From contig CAWCTD010000004.1 in NCBI GenBank assembly GCA_963798455.1, positions 1,054,001 through 1,118,000 on the forward strand: a stretch of 64,000 nucleotides of DNA. The letters run 5' to 3'. The DNA comes from CAWCTD01 sp963798455. GTDB taxonomy: Bacteria; Acidobacteriota; Terriglobia; Bryobacterales; Bryobacteraceae. The stretch's first letter is position 1. Every line of letters begins with the position of its first letter. The translations under genes and the position numbers were made by a program. This document shows, one piece after another, positions 1 through 7,691 of the stretch. The notes beneath the pieces are model-generated. The model had not been told where the DNA came from. It ran no database searches and was given only the letters and a program-made list of their open reading frames with translations.

Positions 1-1363
1 GGTCACAATCGTAGTCTCGATTGAATATCTCAAGATAGGTCTCATCACGAGCAAGTAATGTCTGTGGACGCGCTCTAGCATCGTCTGGCCTGCGAAGCTT
101 TATGGCGATTACGGCTCTGGCCATACCAAGCACGCTCACAATCTGTGATACTCGCTTCTTGAGACGCTTGTACTTACCCTTTTTGCGATCATAAAATAGA
201 TCGTGTTGTATTAATTTGTCTTCGATATCAAAATGAATCTCCTCCGTTGCATGGAGTGACAGTCCCTTTACCTCAGTTTGAAAGTTTGTAGCCTTTGTTA
301 TCAGACTGCCTGTTTTCTCATCCGGAGGTACAATGATTCGCATGATAATGTTTCGCTTATCGTCTAGTCGATTCGGGTGCTCCGTGAAGAAAGAAAACAC
401 CTCATGTGACGTCTGGAGACCGTTAACTATTTCTGGCCTTGCCAAAGTCAAACGATTACCATTGATCGGGCACTCATCTGCCAGGACCGTGATCCCATTG
501 TTCAGCCACCAAAACTCCCTCACCGGAGACGCCTCTAGAGTCGTGCGGATATCGCGGTTGACGTTGTTTCGCTTCCCTTGATAGTCGCGGACATTCGGTT
601 CAAGAATGCCGGTTCTAAGCCTTCCATCCTTGCCCTTTAGGAATGCGTAGAAGTCCGTTAGCTTTGCCAGGCAGACAACATCACCGTTGGGGGTTGTGAA
701 CTGCCTGCTCACCTCTATCGATATGCGCTGCTCCGGCTCTTCTCTGACTTTTTTCAGAAGGCGCGAACATCCCCAAGGCTGCCATGAGACCACTGCGTTG
801 GTGAGTTGACTCTTTACAAAGCGTTCGACACGTTTGAATCGGTTGTTTACTTTGGTGTTGGGCGCTTCGGTGGTTCTAGCCGCATAGTGAAATACAACCT
901 CCAAGGAATGTGCTGAGGAAAGCATCATCTCGTACTTTTCCCTGAAGTTCCTTATGAGCGAGCGGACCTTTCCATTCAGGTGGGAGATCTGATTCGCTGG
1001 CGTATGGTAGTCCAGCAGATCTCTAACAAAGGAGTCAAAGCGCTCCATACGGGTCTCTTTAAAGCCACCTCTTTCATGGGTAGCCTGAACTATGACCAAT
1101 TGTGCAGTGGAGGCTGCTTCTGGGACCTCAACTTCCTGGGTTATCAACTTGTTGCCAGCGAAGAAGTAGATACCATCTACCCCGCCATCATCCCGATCGC
1201 CGCAGTGCCCTGCAGACACCTCGTCGTCAGTCAGATTGTAGTCCTTAAGGATTTGCTCGATGCAGTATCGCTCAAAAGCTCTGTCGGGGTTCAGTGTGGG
1301 AACTCGGTCACTTCTCCAGTTCTCAAAATTGGTCTCAAGCGCGCGTAGGTCAATCTCGCTCAT
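1..1363 (-). CDS. AIPR-family (abortive phage infection) protein, 3' end beyond window
   Basis: This frame is open from an ATG at 1363 to the left edge, so about 454 residues are visible and the C-terminus is missing. The central segment carries the typical AIPR signature (WWLNNGITVLAD, then IVNGLQTSHEVF). AIPR proteins are linked to phage defence, and many have an N-terminal PD-(D/E)xK-like nuclease domain. Here the N-terminal part has GGVDGIYFF followed by LVIVQATHERGG, so a threonine stands where related proteins usually have the catalytic lysine (QxK). The start is well supported by AGGAGG eight bases upstream and a promoter just beyond. The gene points away from the reductase remnant beside it and was probably brought in by transfer. 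The family call is firm; nuclease activity is doubtful. Confidence 0.8.
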   Translation of the reverse strand, partial: MSEIDLRALETNFENWRSDRVPTLNPDRAFERYCIEQILKDYNLTDDEVSAGHCGDRDDGGVDGIYFFAGNKLITQEVEVPEAASTAQLVIVQATHERGGFKETRMERFDSFVRDLLDYHTPANQISHLNGKVRSLIRNFREKYEMMLSSAHSLEVVFHYAARTTEAPNTKVNNRFKRVERFVKSQLTNAVVSWQPWGCSRLLKKVREEPEQRISIEVSRQFTTPNGDVVCLAKLTDFYAFLKGKDGRLRTGILEPNVRDYQGKRNNVNRDIRTTLEASPVREFWWLNNGITVLADECPINGNRLTLARPEIVNGLQTSHEVFSFFTEHPNRLDDKRNIIMRIIVPPDEKTGSLITKATNFQTEVKGLSLHATEEIHFDIEDKLIQHDLFYDRKKGKYKRLKKRVSQIVSVLGMARAVIAIKLRRPDDARARPQTLLARDETYLEIFNRDYDCD

Positions 1364-1388
1364 CCCACTCGCCTCCTGGCGCAGCCTA

Positions 1389-1418
1389 ATCATACGCCAC
1401 CCCACAGTGTTGAGGCAA
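1389..1418 (-). promoter_or_regulatory. sigma70-like promoter of the AIPR gene
   Basis: Read on the minus strand, TTGCCT (1418-1413) and TATGAT (1394-1389) are separated by 18 bases. Transcription would start near 1382, giving a short leader that contains the AGGAGG at 1377-1372 before the ATG at 1363. The promoter occupies the 70 bases between the gene and the reductase remnant. Confidence 0.5.
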
Positions 1419-1433
1419 CTATATTATGCCGCT

Positions 1434-1838
1434 AAGGAGGGTTCGACCATCTTCGGTTTGATGGACGGCTTCGTCACAACCATCAGCCTAACCTTGCAGT
1501 ATGGTGTGCCCCTCAAGTTCCTTGTTGACAAGTTCAGTCACGTGCGCTTCGAGCCGAGCGGCTGGACCGGGAACCAGCAGGTGCCCTACGCCAAGTCGAT
1601 CCTGGATTACATCTTCCGGTGGATGGGCGCCAAGTTCCTGGGGCCGGAGTGCGCGCAGCAGACCGAGGCCGGCGAGACTACCAAGATGCGCCCGACGGAA
1701 CCGGAGCCGCAGCAGGCGCTGAATTTCGGCCCGGTGGTCGGGGACGCCCCGCTGTGCAGCGAATGCGGCGGCCTGATGACCCGCAACGGAAGCTGCTACA
1801 AGTGCGAAAACTGCGGCGGCACCAGCGGGTGCAGCTAG
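1434..1838 (+). pseudogene. 3' remnant of B12-dependent ribonucleotide reductase (class II, NrdJ-type)
   Basis: From about 1434 the frame reads KEGSTIFGLMDGF, LQYGVPLKFLVDKFSHVRFE, YAKSILDYIFRWMG and ends with a four-cysteine tail (CSECGG, CYKCENCGG, SGCS). This matches the C-terminal end of adenosylcobalamin-dependent ribonucleoside-diphosphate reductases, including the zinc-ribbon-like tail. The protein is normally far longer, and everything upstream is missing: the AIPR promoter region begins where homology ends. The open frame continues upstream to 1260, but that part is antisense to the AIPR gene and unrelated. This is a broken gene end, not a working enzyme. The last 73 bases recur at 2503-2575. 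Confidence 0.8.
1766..1838 (+). repeat. direct repeat copy 1: end of the nrdJ-like gene
   Basis: These 73 bases match 2503-2575 at a constant offset of 737, with two differences near the end (GGC ACC against GGA ACG). Both are synonymous in the reductase frame, so both copies end GGTSGCS then stop. The repeat flanks the MntA/HepT pair, as expected for an insertion that re-creates a gene end. Confidence 0.85.
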
Positions 1839-1873
1839 GCAGCGCTACCTTCTTGGATCATAATGGGCTCTAG

Positions 1874-2182
1874 ATGCCCACCGCCAATATCGAGGCCCGC
1901 CGGGATGCGCTCGCCCAGTTCTGCCGTGACAACCAGATCCGAAGGCTCGCGCTGTTCGGCTCGGTGCTGACCGAGCGGTTCTCGGAATCCAGCGACGTCG
2001 ACGTATTGGTTGAGTTCGAGCCCGGGGCGACTGTGGGCTATCTGCGGATGGCGGCCATGGAGCGGGAACTGGCGCAGCTTTTTGACGGCCGGAGGGTTGA
2101 CTTGCGGACCCCTGGCGAGTTGAGCGCGTACTTCCGGGACGAGGTGCTGCGTACGGCAGCAATTCAGTATGCAAGAGACTGA
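1874..2182 (+). CDS. MntA-type nucleotidyltransferase antitoxin
   Basis: This 102-residue protein has the minimal nucleotidyltransferase signature: ALFGSVLTERFSESSDVDVL gives the G-S motif and the DxD metal-binding pair, with a later acidic strand in RRVDLRT. Small proteins of this type pair with HEPN proteins. In the studied MntA/HepT systems (type VII toxin-antitoxin) the nucleotidyltransferase adds AMP to a tyrosine of the HEPN toxin and silences it. The gene begins 36 bases after the reductase stop codon and overlaps the next gene by 14 bases, so the two are translated together. Length and spacing are typical of the family. Confidence 0.82.
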   Translation: MPTANIEARRDALAQFCRDNQIRRLALFGSVLTERFSESSDVDVLVEFEPGATVGYLRMAAMERELAQLFDGRRVDLRTPGELSAYFRDEVLRTAAIQYARD

Positions 2183-2513
2183 CCTCGTTCGCCTGCGCCA
2201 CATGCTGGACGCGGCGCGCGAGGCGGTGACTTTCGGTGCGGGCCGCGGGCCGAGCGACCTCCTTTCGGACCGCGTTCTGACCCTGGCCCTCGTGAAGTGT
2301 ATTGAGATCATCGGCGAGGCGGCGGCGAAGGTCAGCCCCGCGACGCGCGAGAGCCGCCCCGATATCCCTTGGACTGACATCGTCGGAATGCGGAACCGGC
2401 TCATTCATGTCTATTTCGATATCGATCTTGCCCGGCTCTGTGACACGATCAGCGGTGACTTGCCCCCGCTGATTCGAGCCCTGGAGAGAATCCCACCCAC
2501 ACCGGCGGCCTGA
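2169..2513 (+). CDS. HepT-like HEPN ribonuclease toxin (DUF86)
   Basis: This 114-residue protein has the HEPN catalytic signature Rx4HxY in RNRLIHVYF, within the usual PWTDIVGMRNRLIH context, after a helical segment with CIEIIGEAAAKV. HEPN toxins of this family cleave RNA, and the tyrosine of the motif is the residue modified by MntA partners. The gene starts inside the 3' end of the nucleotidyltransferase gene. Its own stop codon lies inside the second copy of the reductase tail repeat (from 2503), so its last residues are encoded by repeat sequence. That overlap suggests the pair arrived together with the flanking repeat. Confidence 0.82.
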   Translation: MQETDLVRLRHMLDAAREAVTFGAGRGPSDLLSDRVLTLALVKCIEIIGEAAAKVSPATRESRPDIPWTDIVGMRNRLIHVYFDIDLARLCDTISGDLPPLIRALERIPPTPAA

Positions 2514-2575
2514 TGACCCGCAACGGAAGCTGCTACAAGTGCGAAAACTGCGGCGGAACGAGCGGGTGCAGCTAG
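2503..2575 (+). repeat. direct repeat copy 2: end of an nrdJ-like gene
   Basis: This is the second copy of the 73-base reductase gene end. Read in the reductase frame it encodes GGLMTRNGSCYKCENCGG and the SGCS stop end, with only two silent differences from copy 1. It overlaps the last codons and the stop of the HEPN gene. No feature is visible between 2576 and the next gene end at 2669. Confidence 0.85.
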
Positions 2576-2668
2576 CGCCTGGGCCGCGTGATTCGGCGCT
2601 TCCGCTTGCTCACGCGCGCGGCACAGAAACATATTCAGAGCCGCGGCCACGAGACTTGGCCGGGGGAA

Positions 2669-3517
2669 TCACTGCCCGTCGGAGGGGGCCAGCTTTCGGA
2701 TCCAGATGTTGCGATAGCGCACGGGCTGATTGTGGTCCTGCAAGCTTAGCGGCTCCTCGGCGGCGTGCGGAGTGTACACGCCCACCCGCCTCCATACCGT
2801 CGTGCCAAGGTAGGCCCGGTGGTTCTGCACCAGCACGCCGTTAAAAAGCAGCGTCACGTAGGCGGGGCTCACCAGCTTGTCCCCTTCGAACCGCGGCGCC
2901 TCAAAGAAGATGTCGTACACATTCCATTCGCCCTGCGGACGCGCCGGGTTCACCAGCGGAGGCCAGACCCCGTAGATGGCCCCCGCCCCTCCGTCGGCAT
3001 AGGTAAGGTTCTGGTAGGATTCGAGCACCTGGATCTCGTACCGCGACATCAGTTCCACGCCGCTGTTCCCGCGGCCTTGCCCCGATCCGGTGTCAGCTTT
3101 CGGGACCATCCATTCCACGTGCAGTTGGCAGTCGCCGAACTTGGCCTTGGTAAGAATCCGCCCGGTCCGCGGCACAATCTCCATGTAGCCGTTCTCCACC
3201 TTCCATTTGGGCGCCTGCGGCGCTCCGCCGCGCCCCTGCGTCACCCATTGCGACAGATCCTTGCCATTGAACAGCACGATGGCGTCGGACGGGGGCGCCT
3301 CATTCAGGAGCGGGAGGCCTGGAGTGACCTTCGGCGGGCGCGGCCGTTCCATGTCGTGCACTTTCCACTTCTGCCCCGGGAGCTGCGGTGTGTCGTTGTA
3401 TCCCCTAACATCGTCGCCAGCGGATTCCGGTATTTGCGACGATTTCGCGGGCGCGGGGGCCGGCGGCTGCTGCGCGGCCAGACCCGCTGCCAGTGCTACG
3501 AATAGGAGGGTTCTCAT
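2669..3517 (-). CDS. exported DUF1080 (3-keto-disaccharide hydrolase-like) protein
   Basis: The protein begins MRTLLFVALAAGLAAQQ, a short signal peptide, followed by a proline/alanine-rich linker. The main domain contains AIVLFNGKDLSQW, NSGVELMSRYEIQVLES and a QDHNQPVRYRNIWIRKL end, which is the DUF1080 fold (concanavalin-like, now often annotated as 3-keto-disaccharide hydrolase). It likely acts on sugar derivatives outside the cytoplasm. I chose the start at 3517 because it begins the signal peptide; an in-frame ATG 19 codons earlier would put hydrophilic residues before it. At about 282 residues it has usual family length. The exact substrate cannot be told from sequence. Confidence 0.8.
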   Translation of the reverse strand: MRTLLFVALAAGLAAQQPPAPAPAKSSQIPESAGDDVRGYNDTPQLPGQKWKVHDMERPRPPKVTPGLPLLNEAPPSDAIVLFNGKDLSQWVTQGRGGAPQAPKWKVENGYMEIVPRTGRILTKAKFGDCQLHVEWMVPKADTGSGQGRGNSGVELMSRYEIQVLESYQNLTYADGGAGAIYGVWPPLVNPARPQGEWNVYDIFFEAPRFEGDKLVSPAYVTLLFNGVLVQNHRAYLGTTVWRRVGVYTPHAAEEPLSLQDHNQPVRYRNIWIRKLAPSDGQ

Positions 3518-3592
3518 GTCTCTACCCTGAATCTCCGGGCACAGTCTATCACAACTCTCCCGAAGCGCGGACAACGCTTCCGGCCAGAGCCG

Positions 3593-4492
3593 TTACGCTC
3601 CGAGGACGTTCACCAGGCGGAGCAGTTCCTCGTCGGTGGTGTCGTCGGGGACCGAGCAGCCCGGCGTCAGAAGGAAGCGCTTGCCGGCGGCCTCCCGCGC
3701 GGCATGCCATTGCTCCTGGAGCTGCGCCGGTGTGAGCCCCCGAAAGTTGACCTCGTCCAACCCGCCCATCAGCACACCCGAGAACCGCCGCCTAACTTCG
3801 GCCACGGCTACGCCCGTCGCGTGCGCCGAGTAGTTGATCGCCGTGGCGGGCCAGCCGCTGCAAAAGGTCTCGAAGTACACCTTGTCCCCGTGCAGGTGCA
3901 GCACGTTGAGGGGTACGTCCCCAACCGCTTCGAGAATCCTCCTGTCGAACGGCTCGCTGAACTTCCGATAGTCGGCCTGTGACAGGATCCCGTTGCCGGC
4001 GTTGCCAATCGCCAGAAAAATCCCCGAGGCGCTGGCCGCAATGGCCCGCCGGGCGTGATTAACCTCGGACTTGCTGATCGCATCCAGCGCGTCGAGCAGC
4101 GCCTGAGGCTTCTCGGCCTTGAGCTTCTGAACTTCCTCGGCCGAGGACAGCTTCTCCGCGAAGTTCCAGGGGTTGAACAGCGTCTCCACGAAATACGCCT
4201 GGCCGGCCAGCCCGTCGCGGATCATTTCCAGCGCCCGGATCTGCTCGGGAAAAGGGTTCTCCTCCACCCGCAGCTCGTACCACTTGCCCGCCGCCTTAGG
4301 ATACGGGTAGTCGCTCATGACCTTCACCAAGTCGGTGCGGAGCCGCCGGTGGAAGCCGAGCGTAGCGGCCGCATGGCGCTCCCCGGGAAACTTGTGCAGG
4401 CGGAAGTGATACCAGAACGTGAACGGCGGCCGGTCCACATCCTCGCCCCGCAAGGCGCGATCTACCCTCTCTCTGCTGCTCAGCTTCTGCAT
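3593..4492 (-). CDS. uroporphyrinogen decarboxylase-like (UroD/MtaA family) protein
   Basis: This 299-residue protein starts SSRERVDRALRGEDVDRPPF and contains HLHGDK and a late MGGLDEVNF segment, the pattern of the UroD superfamily found outside haem synthesis. Members include cobalamin methyltransferases and uncharacterised enzymes in sugar and aromatic catabolic loci. It lacks the invariant N-terminal motif of true haem-pathway UroD as far as I can see. It is divergent from the dehydratase gene at 4614, with an inverted repeat between them. There is no signal peptide, so it should be cytoplasmic. The precise reaction is unknown. Confidence 0.7.
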   Translation of the reverse strand: MQKLSSRERVDRALRGEDVDRPPFTFWYHFRLHKFPGERHAAATLGFHRRLRTDLVKVMSDYPYPKAAGKWYELRVEENPFPEQIRALEMIRDGLAGQAYFVETLFNPWNFAEKLSSAEEVQKLKAEKPQALLDALDAISKSEVNHARRAIAASASGIFLAIGNAGNGILSQADYRKFSEPFDRRILEAVGDVPLNVLHLHGDKVYFETFCSGWPATAINYSAHATGVAVAEVRRRFSGVLMGGLDEVNFRGLTPAQLQEQWHAAREAAGKRFLLTPGCSVPDDTTDEELLRLVNVLGA

Positions 4493-4518
4493 CGTTCCTC
4501 CGTTATCCTCAGCTTCTA

Positions 4519-4543
4519 TTTTGACCCGAGAGGCGGGTCAAAA
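4519..4543. promoter_or_regulatory. perfect inverted repeat between divergent genes
   Basis: TTTTGACCCG (4519-4528) and CGGGTCAAAA (4534-4543) form ten-base perfect arms around the loop AGAGG. It lies 27 bases upstream of the UroD-like start and 71 bases upstream of the dehydratase start, so it could be a shared operator or a leader hairpin. It faces no T-run that would suggest a terminator. Confidence 0.5.
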
Positions 4544-4613
4544 CATAGCACAGCCCGCGCCACTGTGAGACACTCTTTCCCAGAAGCGGATATAGACACC
4601 CCCAGGAGGAAGC

Positions 4614-5921
4614 ATGAAGCGCAGGGATCTGCTCAAAGGATTGGCAGTGATACCGGCTGCAGCGGCCCAGCAGCTTGAAAGCCGCACCCGCGGCCTCCCG
4701 CCGCTCACGATCAAGGATGCCCAGGTCATCGCCACCAGCCCCGGTGGCCAATACCAGTGGGTGTTCCTCAAAATCATCACCAGCGAGCCGGACCTCTACG
4801 GCCTGGGCTCGTGCAACAACGCCTATCTCACCTCAGAGGTGATCGCCGGCATACGGGACCATCTCGCGCCCTTCCTGATCGGCAAGGATGCCAACCGCAT
4901 CGAGGATCTGTGGCAGAGCGGGAACGTGCGGTCCTACTGGCGCAACAGCACCGTTCACAACGTGCTGCTCAGCGCCGTGGACGAGGCCCTCTGGGACATC
5001 AAGGGCAAGCGCGCCAACATGCCCGTCTATGAAATGCTGGGCGGCAAGGCCCGCGATGCCGTGCCACTTTACGTGCACGCCCAGGGCCGCGACCAAGTGG
5101 CCGCGGAAGAGGACGTGCGGCGGTACATGCAGGAAGGCTACCGGCACGTCCGGGTGCAGATCGCGGAGGGTTACGGGGGAGGCGGCTTCGTCCCCAAAGG
5201 CCAGGGCAGCCGGCCCGAGGGCGGCTACCAGGGCTCGGCCTTCGACGAGGAGCTTTACTGCGAGAACGTGCCCAAAGCCTTCGAGTACCTGCGCTCCCGG
5301 CTGGGCGCCGAAGTCAAGCTGCTGCACGACGTCCATGAGCACCTGACGCCCACCATGGCGGTGGAGTTTGCCAGGCGCATGGAACCCTACCGGATGTTCT
5401 TCGTTGAGGACATCCTTCCGCCGGAGCAGATCGAGTGGTTCCGCAACATCCGCAAAGTGACCACCACGCCCATGGCCATGGGCGAGCTGTTCACCCACCC
5501 GCTGGAATATACGCCGCTCATCACCGAGCGGCTCATCGACTTCGTGCGCTGCCGGGTCACCCAGATCGGCGGCATCACCCAAGCCAAAAAGATCGCCGCC
5601 GTGTGCGAGGCCTGCGGGGTCAGGACCGCCTTCCAGGAGGGCGGCGAGAACGACCCCGTGAACCAGCTCGCCAGCTATCACGTGGACATCTCCAGCACCG
5701 GCTTCGGCATTCAGGAGGAGAACCACTTCCCTGCCATCGTCCATGAATTGATGCCCGGCACAGCGGAACTCCGTAAAGGTTACCTTTACGGCAGCGACAG
5801 GCCGGGCTTGGGTATCGACATCAACGAGGCCATGGCAGCCAAATACCCACTGAGGCCTGCCCGGGGCGGCGGCAACTGGACCACGGTCCGAGGCGTGGAC
5901 GGCTCGGTAGTGAAGCCGTAG
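4614..5921 (+). CDS. Tat-signalled ManD-type enolase-superfamily dehydratase, copy 1
   Basis: A 435-residue member of the mannonate/gluconate dehydratase (ManD) branch of the enolase superfamily. The N-terminal domain has NRIEDLWQSG and VDEALWDIKGK. The barrel has RVQIAE, the DxH motif in LLHDVHEHL (first metal aspartate plus histidine), FVEDILPPE (second ligand) and GELFTHP (third ligand), all expected for metal-dependent sugar-acid dehydration. The start MKRRDLLKGLAVIPAAAA is a twin-arginine signal, so the enzyme is probably exported folded; most studied ManD enzymes are cytoplasmic. AGGAGG precedes the ATG. A close paralogue lies at 24218-25534. Its substrate, probably an aldonate or uronate, is inferred. 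Confidence 0.82.
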   Translation: MKRRDLLKGLAVIPAAAAQQLESRTRGLPPLTIKDAQVIATSPGGQYQWVFLKIITSEPDLYGLGSCNNAYLTSEVIAGIRDHLAPFLIGKDANRIEDLWQSGNVRSYWRNSTVHNVLLSAVDEALWDIKGKRANMPVYEMLGGKARDAVPLYVHAQGRDQVAAEEDVRRYMQEGYRHVRVQIAEGYGGGGFVPKGQGSRPEGGYQGSAFDEELYCENVPKAFEYLRSRLGAEVKLLHDVHEHLTPTMAVEFARRMEPYRMFFVEDILPPEQIEWFRNIRKVTTTPMAMGELFTHPLEYTPLITERLIDFVRCRVTQIGGITQAKKIAAVCEACGVRTAFQEGGENDPVNQLASYHVDISSTGFGIQEENHFPAIVHELMPGTAELRKGYLYGSDRPGLGIDINEAMAAKYPLRPARGGGNWTTVRGVDGSVVKP

Positions 5922-6003
5922 GGCAGTTTCGACCCACTCCGGGATCACATAAGCTGGATATGTCTGGGAAAGGCATCCAGGCTGGTGTGCGAGGAGCGTT
6001 TCC

Positions 6004-7572
6004 ATGACCCCGGCGTCGATCATTGAGTTCCTGCTCTGGCTGCTGATAGCCGCCTCCCTCATTGCCCTGGTCACCACGCGCCTGAAGATTCCGTACACGG
6101 TGGCCCTCGTGGCCGGCGGTTTCGCCATCGATCTCTTTCACCTGCCCATCACCAAGGTCTTCGGAGAAACCGGACAGGCCCATTTCCTCACGCCGGAGAT
6201 TATTCTGATCCTGTTCCTTCCCGCGCTGCTTTTCGAATCCGGCATCAACATCAACATCCGGCAGCTTCGCGAGAACCTCATCCCGATCTTGCTGCTGGCC
6301 GTGATCGGCGTCCTGATAGCGGCCATGATCACCGGCTATGCGCTTCATTGGGTGATCGGAGTGCCCGTCCTGTCAGCGCTATTGTTCGGCGCGCTCATCT
6401 CCGCCACGGACCCAATCTCGGTTATCGCGCTGTTCAAGAACCTCGGCGTATCCAAACGGCTCGCGGTCATCATCGAAAGCGAAAGCCTGTTCAACGATGG
6501 AACATCCATTGTGATCTTCCAGATTATCCTCGCCGGAATCGCCGGCGGGGAGATCAACCTCGTCAGCGGGATTCGCAGTTTCTTCCTGGTTTCCCTCGGC
6601 GGCGCGGCCCTCGGGATGGCGCTGGGCTACGTCGCCAGCAAGGCAACTCAACAGGTGGATGACCCCCAGATTGAGATCACCCTGACCACCATCCTTGCGT
6701 ATGGCTCCTATCTCATCGCGGAGCACCTGCACGTGTCCGGCGTCATCGCCACGGTCAGCGCCGGTTTGATGGTGGGGAACTTCGGAGTCGAAGTGGGCAT
6801 GAGCGCGAGGACCCGTGTCGCGCTGCGGTCCTTCTGGGAATACGTTTCCTTTGTCATCAACTCGCTCGTCTTCCTGCTTATCGGCATCGAAGTGCACATT
6901 CGGAATCTCCTGGAGGCGTGGCACGGCATCCTGCTCGCCATCGGCGCCGTGCTCCTGGGCCGGGCACTGGCTGTCTATCTGCTCGGTTCCGCCAGCAGGG
7001 TCTTTGGGGCTCACATCCCCCTCCGGTGGCAACACATGCTGTTCTGGGGAGGGATCCATGGCAGCGTCTCGATGGCGCTGGCGTTGAGTCTGAGCCGGGA
7101 TCTTCCCTATAGGGGTCTGCTGCTAAGCATCACCTTCGGCGTGGTCGCTTTTTCGATCGTTGTCCAGGGTCTCACGGTGAAACCTCTGCTGCGGCTGCTC
7201 GGCATCGGGACGATCCGGGAAGACGAGTACGATGTCGCAAAGGTACGGCATGCCGCGTACTCCTCCGCCCGAAAGGAGCTTGAATTACTGTTCAAGGAGG
7301 CCCTGGTTTCCCCTCCGGTCTACGAGAGGTTGCGTAATACACTCGATTTCAGTCTCGAAGAGGTGCAGGAGAAGATTGTCCAGTTGCAGCAAGAGAATGA
7401 GGCTGTAGCCGAAGATGAAATCCGCATGGCGAGGGCGCGGCTGATCGCCGCCGAGAAGAGTTCGATTCAGAAGTCAGCCAATCAAGGCTTGATTTCGATA
7501 CACACCGCCGAGGAAATGCTGGCGGAAGCGGACCGCCGCCTCGAGAAGCTGATCAAGGAGGGCCGCGAGTGA
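6004..7572 (+). CDS. Na+/H+ antiporter, CPA1 (NhaP/NHE) family
   Basis: This 522-residue protein has about twelve hydrophobic segments over its first 400 residues. It carries the CPA1 ion-binding motifs: SATDPISVIALF and ESLFNDGTSIVIFQ, where the Asn-Asp pair marks the electroneutral CPA1 group. The C-terminal 120 residues are hydrophilic and helical (EEVQEKIVQLQQENEAVAED), a likely cytoplasmic regulatory tail. It would exchange Na+ for H+ across the inner membrane. The start at 6004 follows GAGGAG. The gene stands alone between the dehydratase gene and the Lol-like operon. Confidence 0.88.
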   Translation: MTPASIIEFLLWLLIAASLIALVTTRLKIPYTVALVAGGFAIDLFHLPITKVFGETGQAHFLTPEIILILFLPALLFESGININIRQLRENLIPILLLAVIGVLIAAMITGYALHWVIGVPVLSALLFGALISATDPISVIALFKNLGVSKRLAVIIESESLFNDGTSIVIFQIILAGIAGGEINLVSGIRSFFLVSLGGAALGMALGYVASKATQQVDDPQIEITLTTILAYGSYLIAEHLHVSGVIATVSAGLMVGNFGVEVGMSARTRVALRSFWEYVSFVINSLVFLLIGIEVHIRNLLEAWHGILLAIGAVLLGRALAVYLLGSASRVFGAHIPLRWQHMLFWGGIHGSVSMALALSLSRDLPYRGLLLSITFGVVAFSIVVQGLTVKPLLRLLGIGTIREDEYDVAKVRHAAYSSARKELELLFKEALVSPPVYERLRNTLDFSLEEVQEKIVQLQQENEAVAEDEIRMARARLIAAEKSSIQKSANQGLISIHTAEEMLAEADRRLEKLIKEGRE

Positions 7573-7607
7573 GTTCGGCCCGGCGAGCAGTCCCGCTAAG
7601 ACCGTCT

Positions 7608-7653
7608 ATCCCCATTGTCGACAAGGACCTGAGTGATTTGGGAATATGGGGAT
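7608..7653. repeat. interrupted inverted repeat upstream of the Lol-like operon
   Basis: ATCCCCAT (7608-7615) and ATGGGGAT (7646-7653) are perfect eight-base arms separated by 30 bases. They lie 38 bases before the first gene of the operon, a position suited to an operator or a leader structure. I see no clear promoter with both boxes here. Confidence 0.35.
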
Positions 7654-7691
7654 GACCTCTTGCGCCGCGCTAACAGAGGTGCGTCAAAGAC

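Noticed and set aside
333..1348. Plus-strand short frames left of position 1350
   Set aside because: They are antisense to the AIPR frame, which is continuous from 1363 to the edge and has clear family motifs.
4833..6128. Minus-strand open frame of 431 codons
   Set aside because: Antisense to the ManD-type gene, which has complete catalytic motifs; the frame also runs into the antiporter start.
7569..7691. Promoter with both boxes for the Lol-like operon
   Set aside because: Only an inverted repeat is visible; no -35 and -10 pair with acceptable spacing could be supported by eye.
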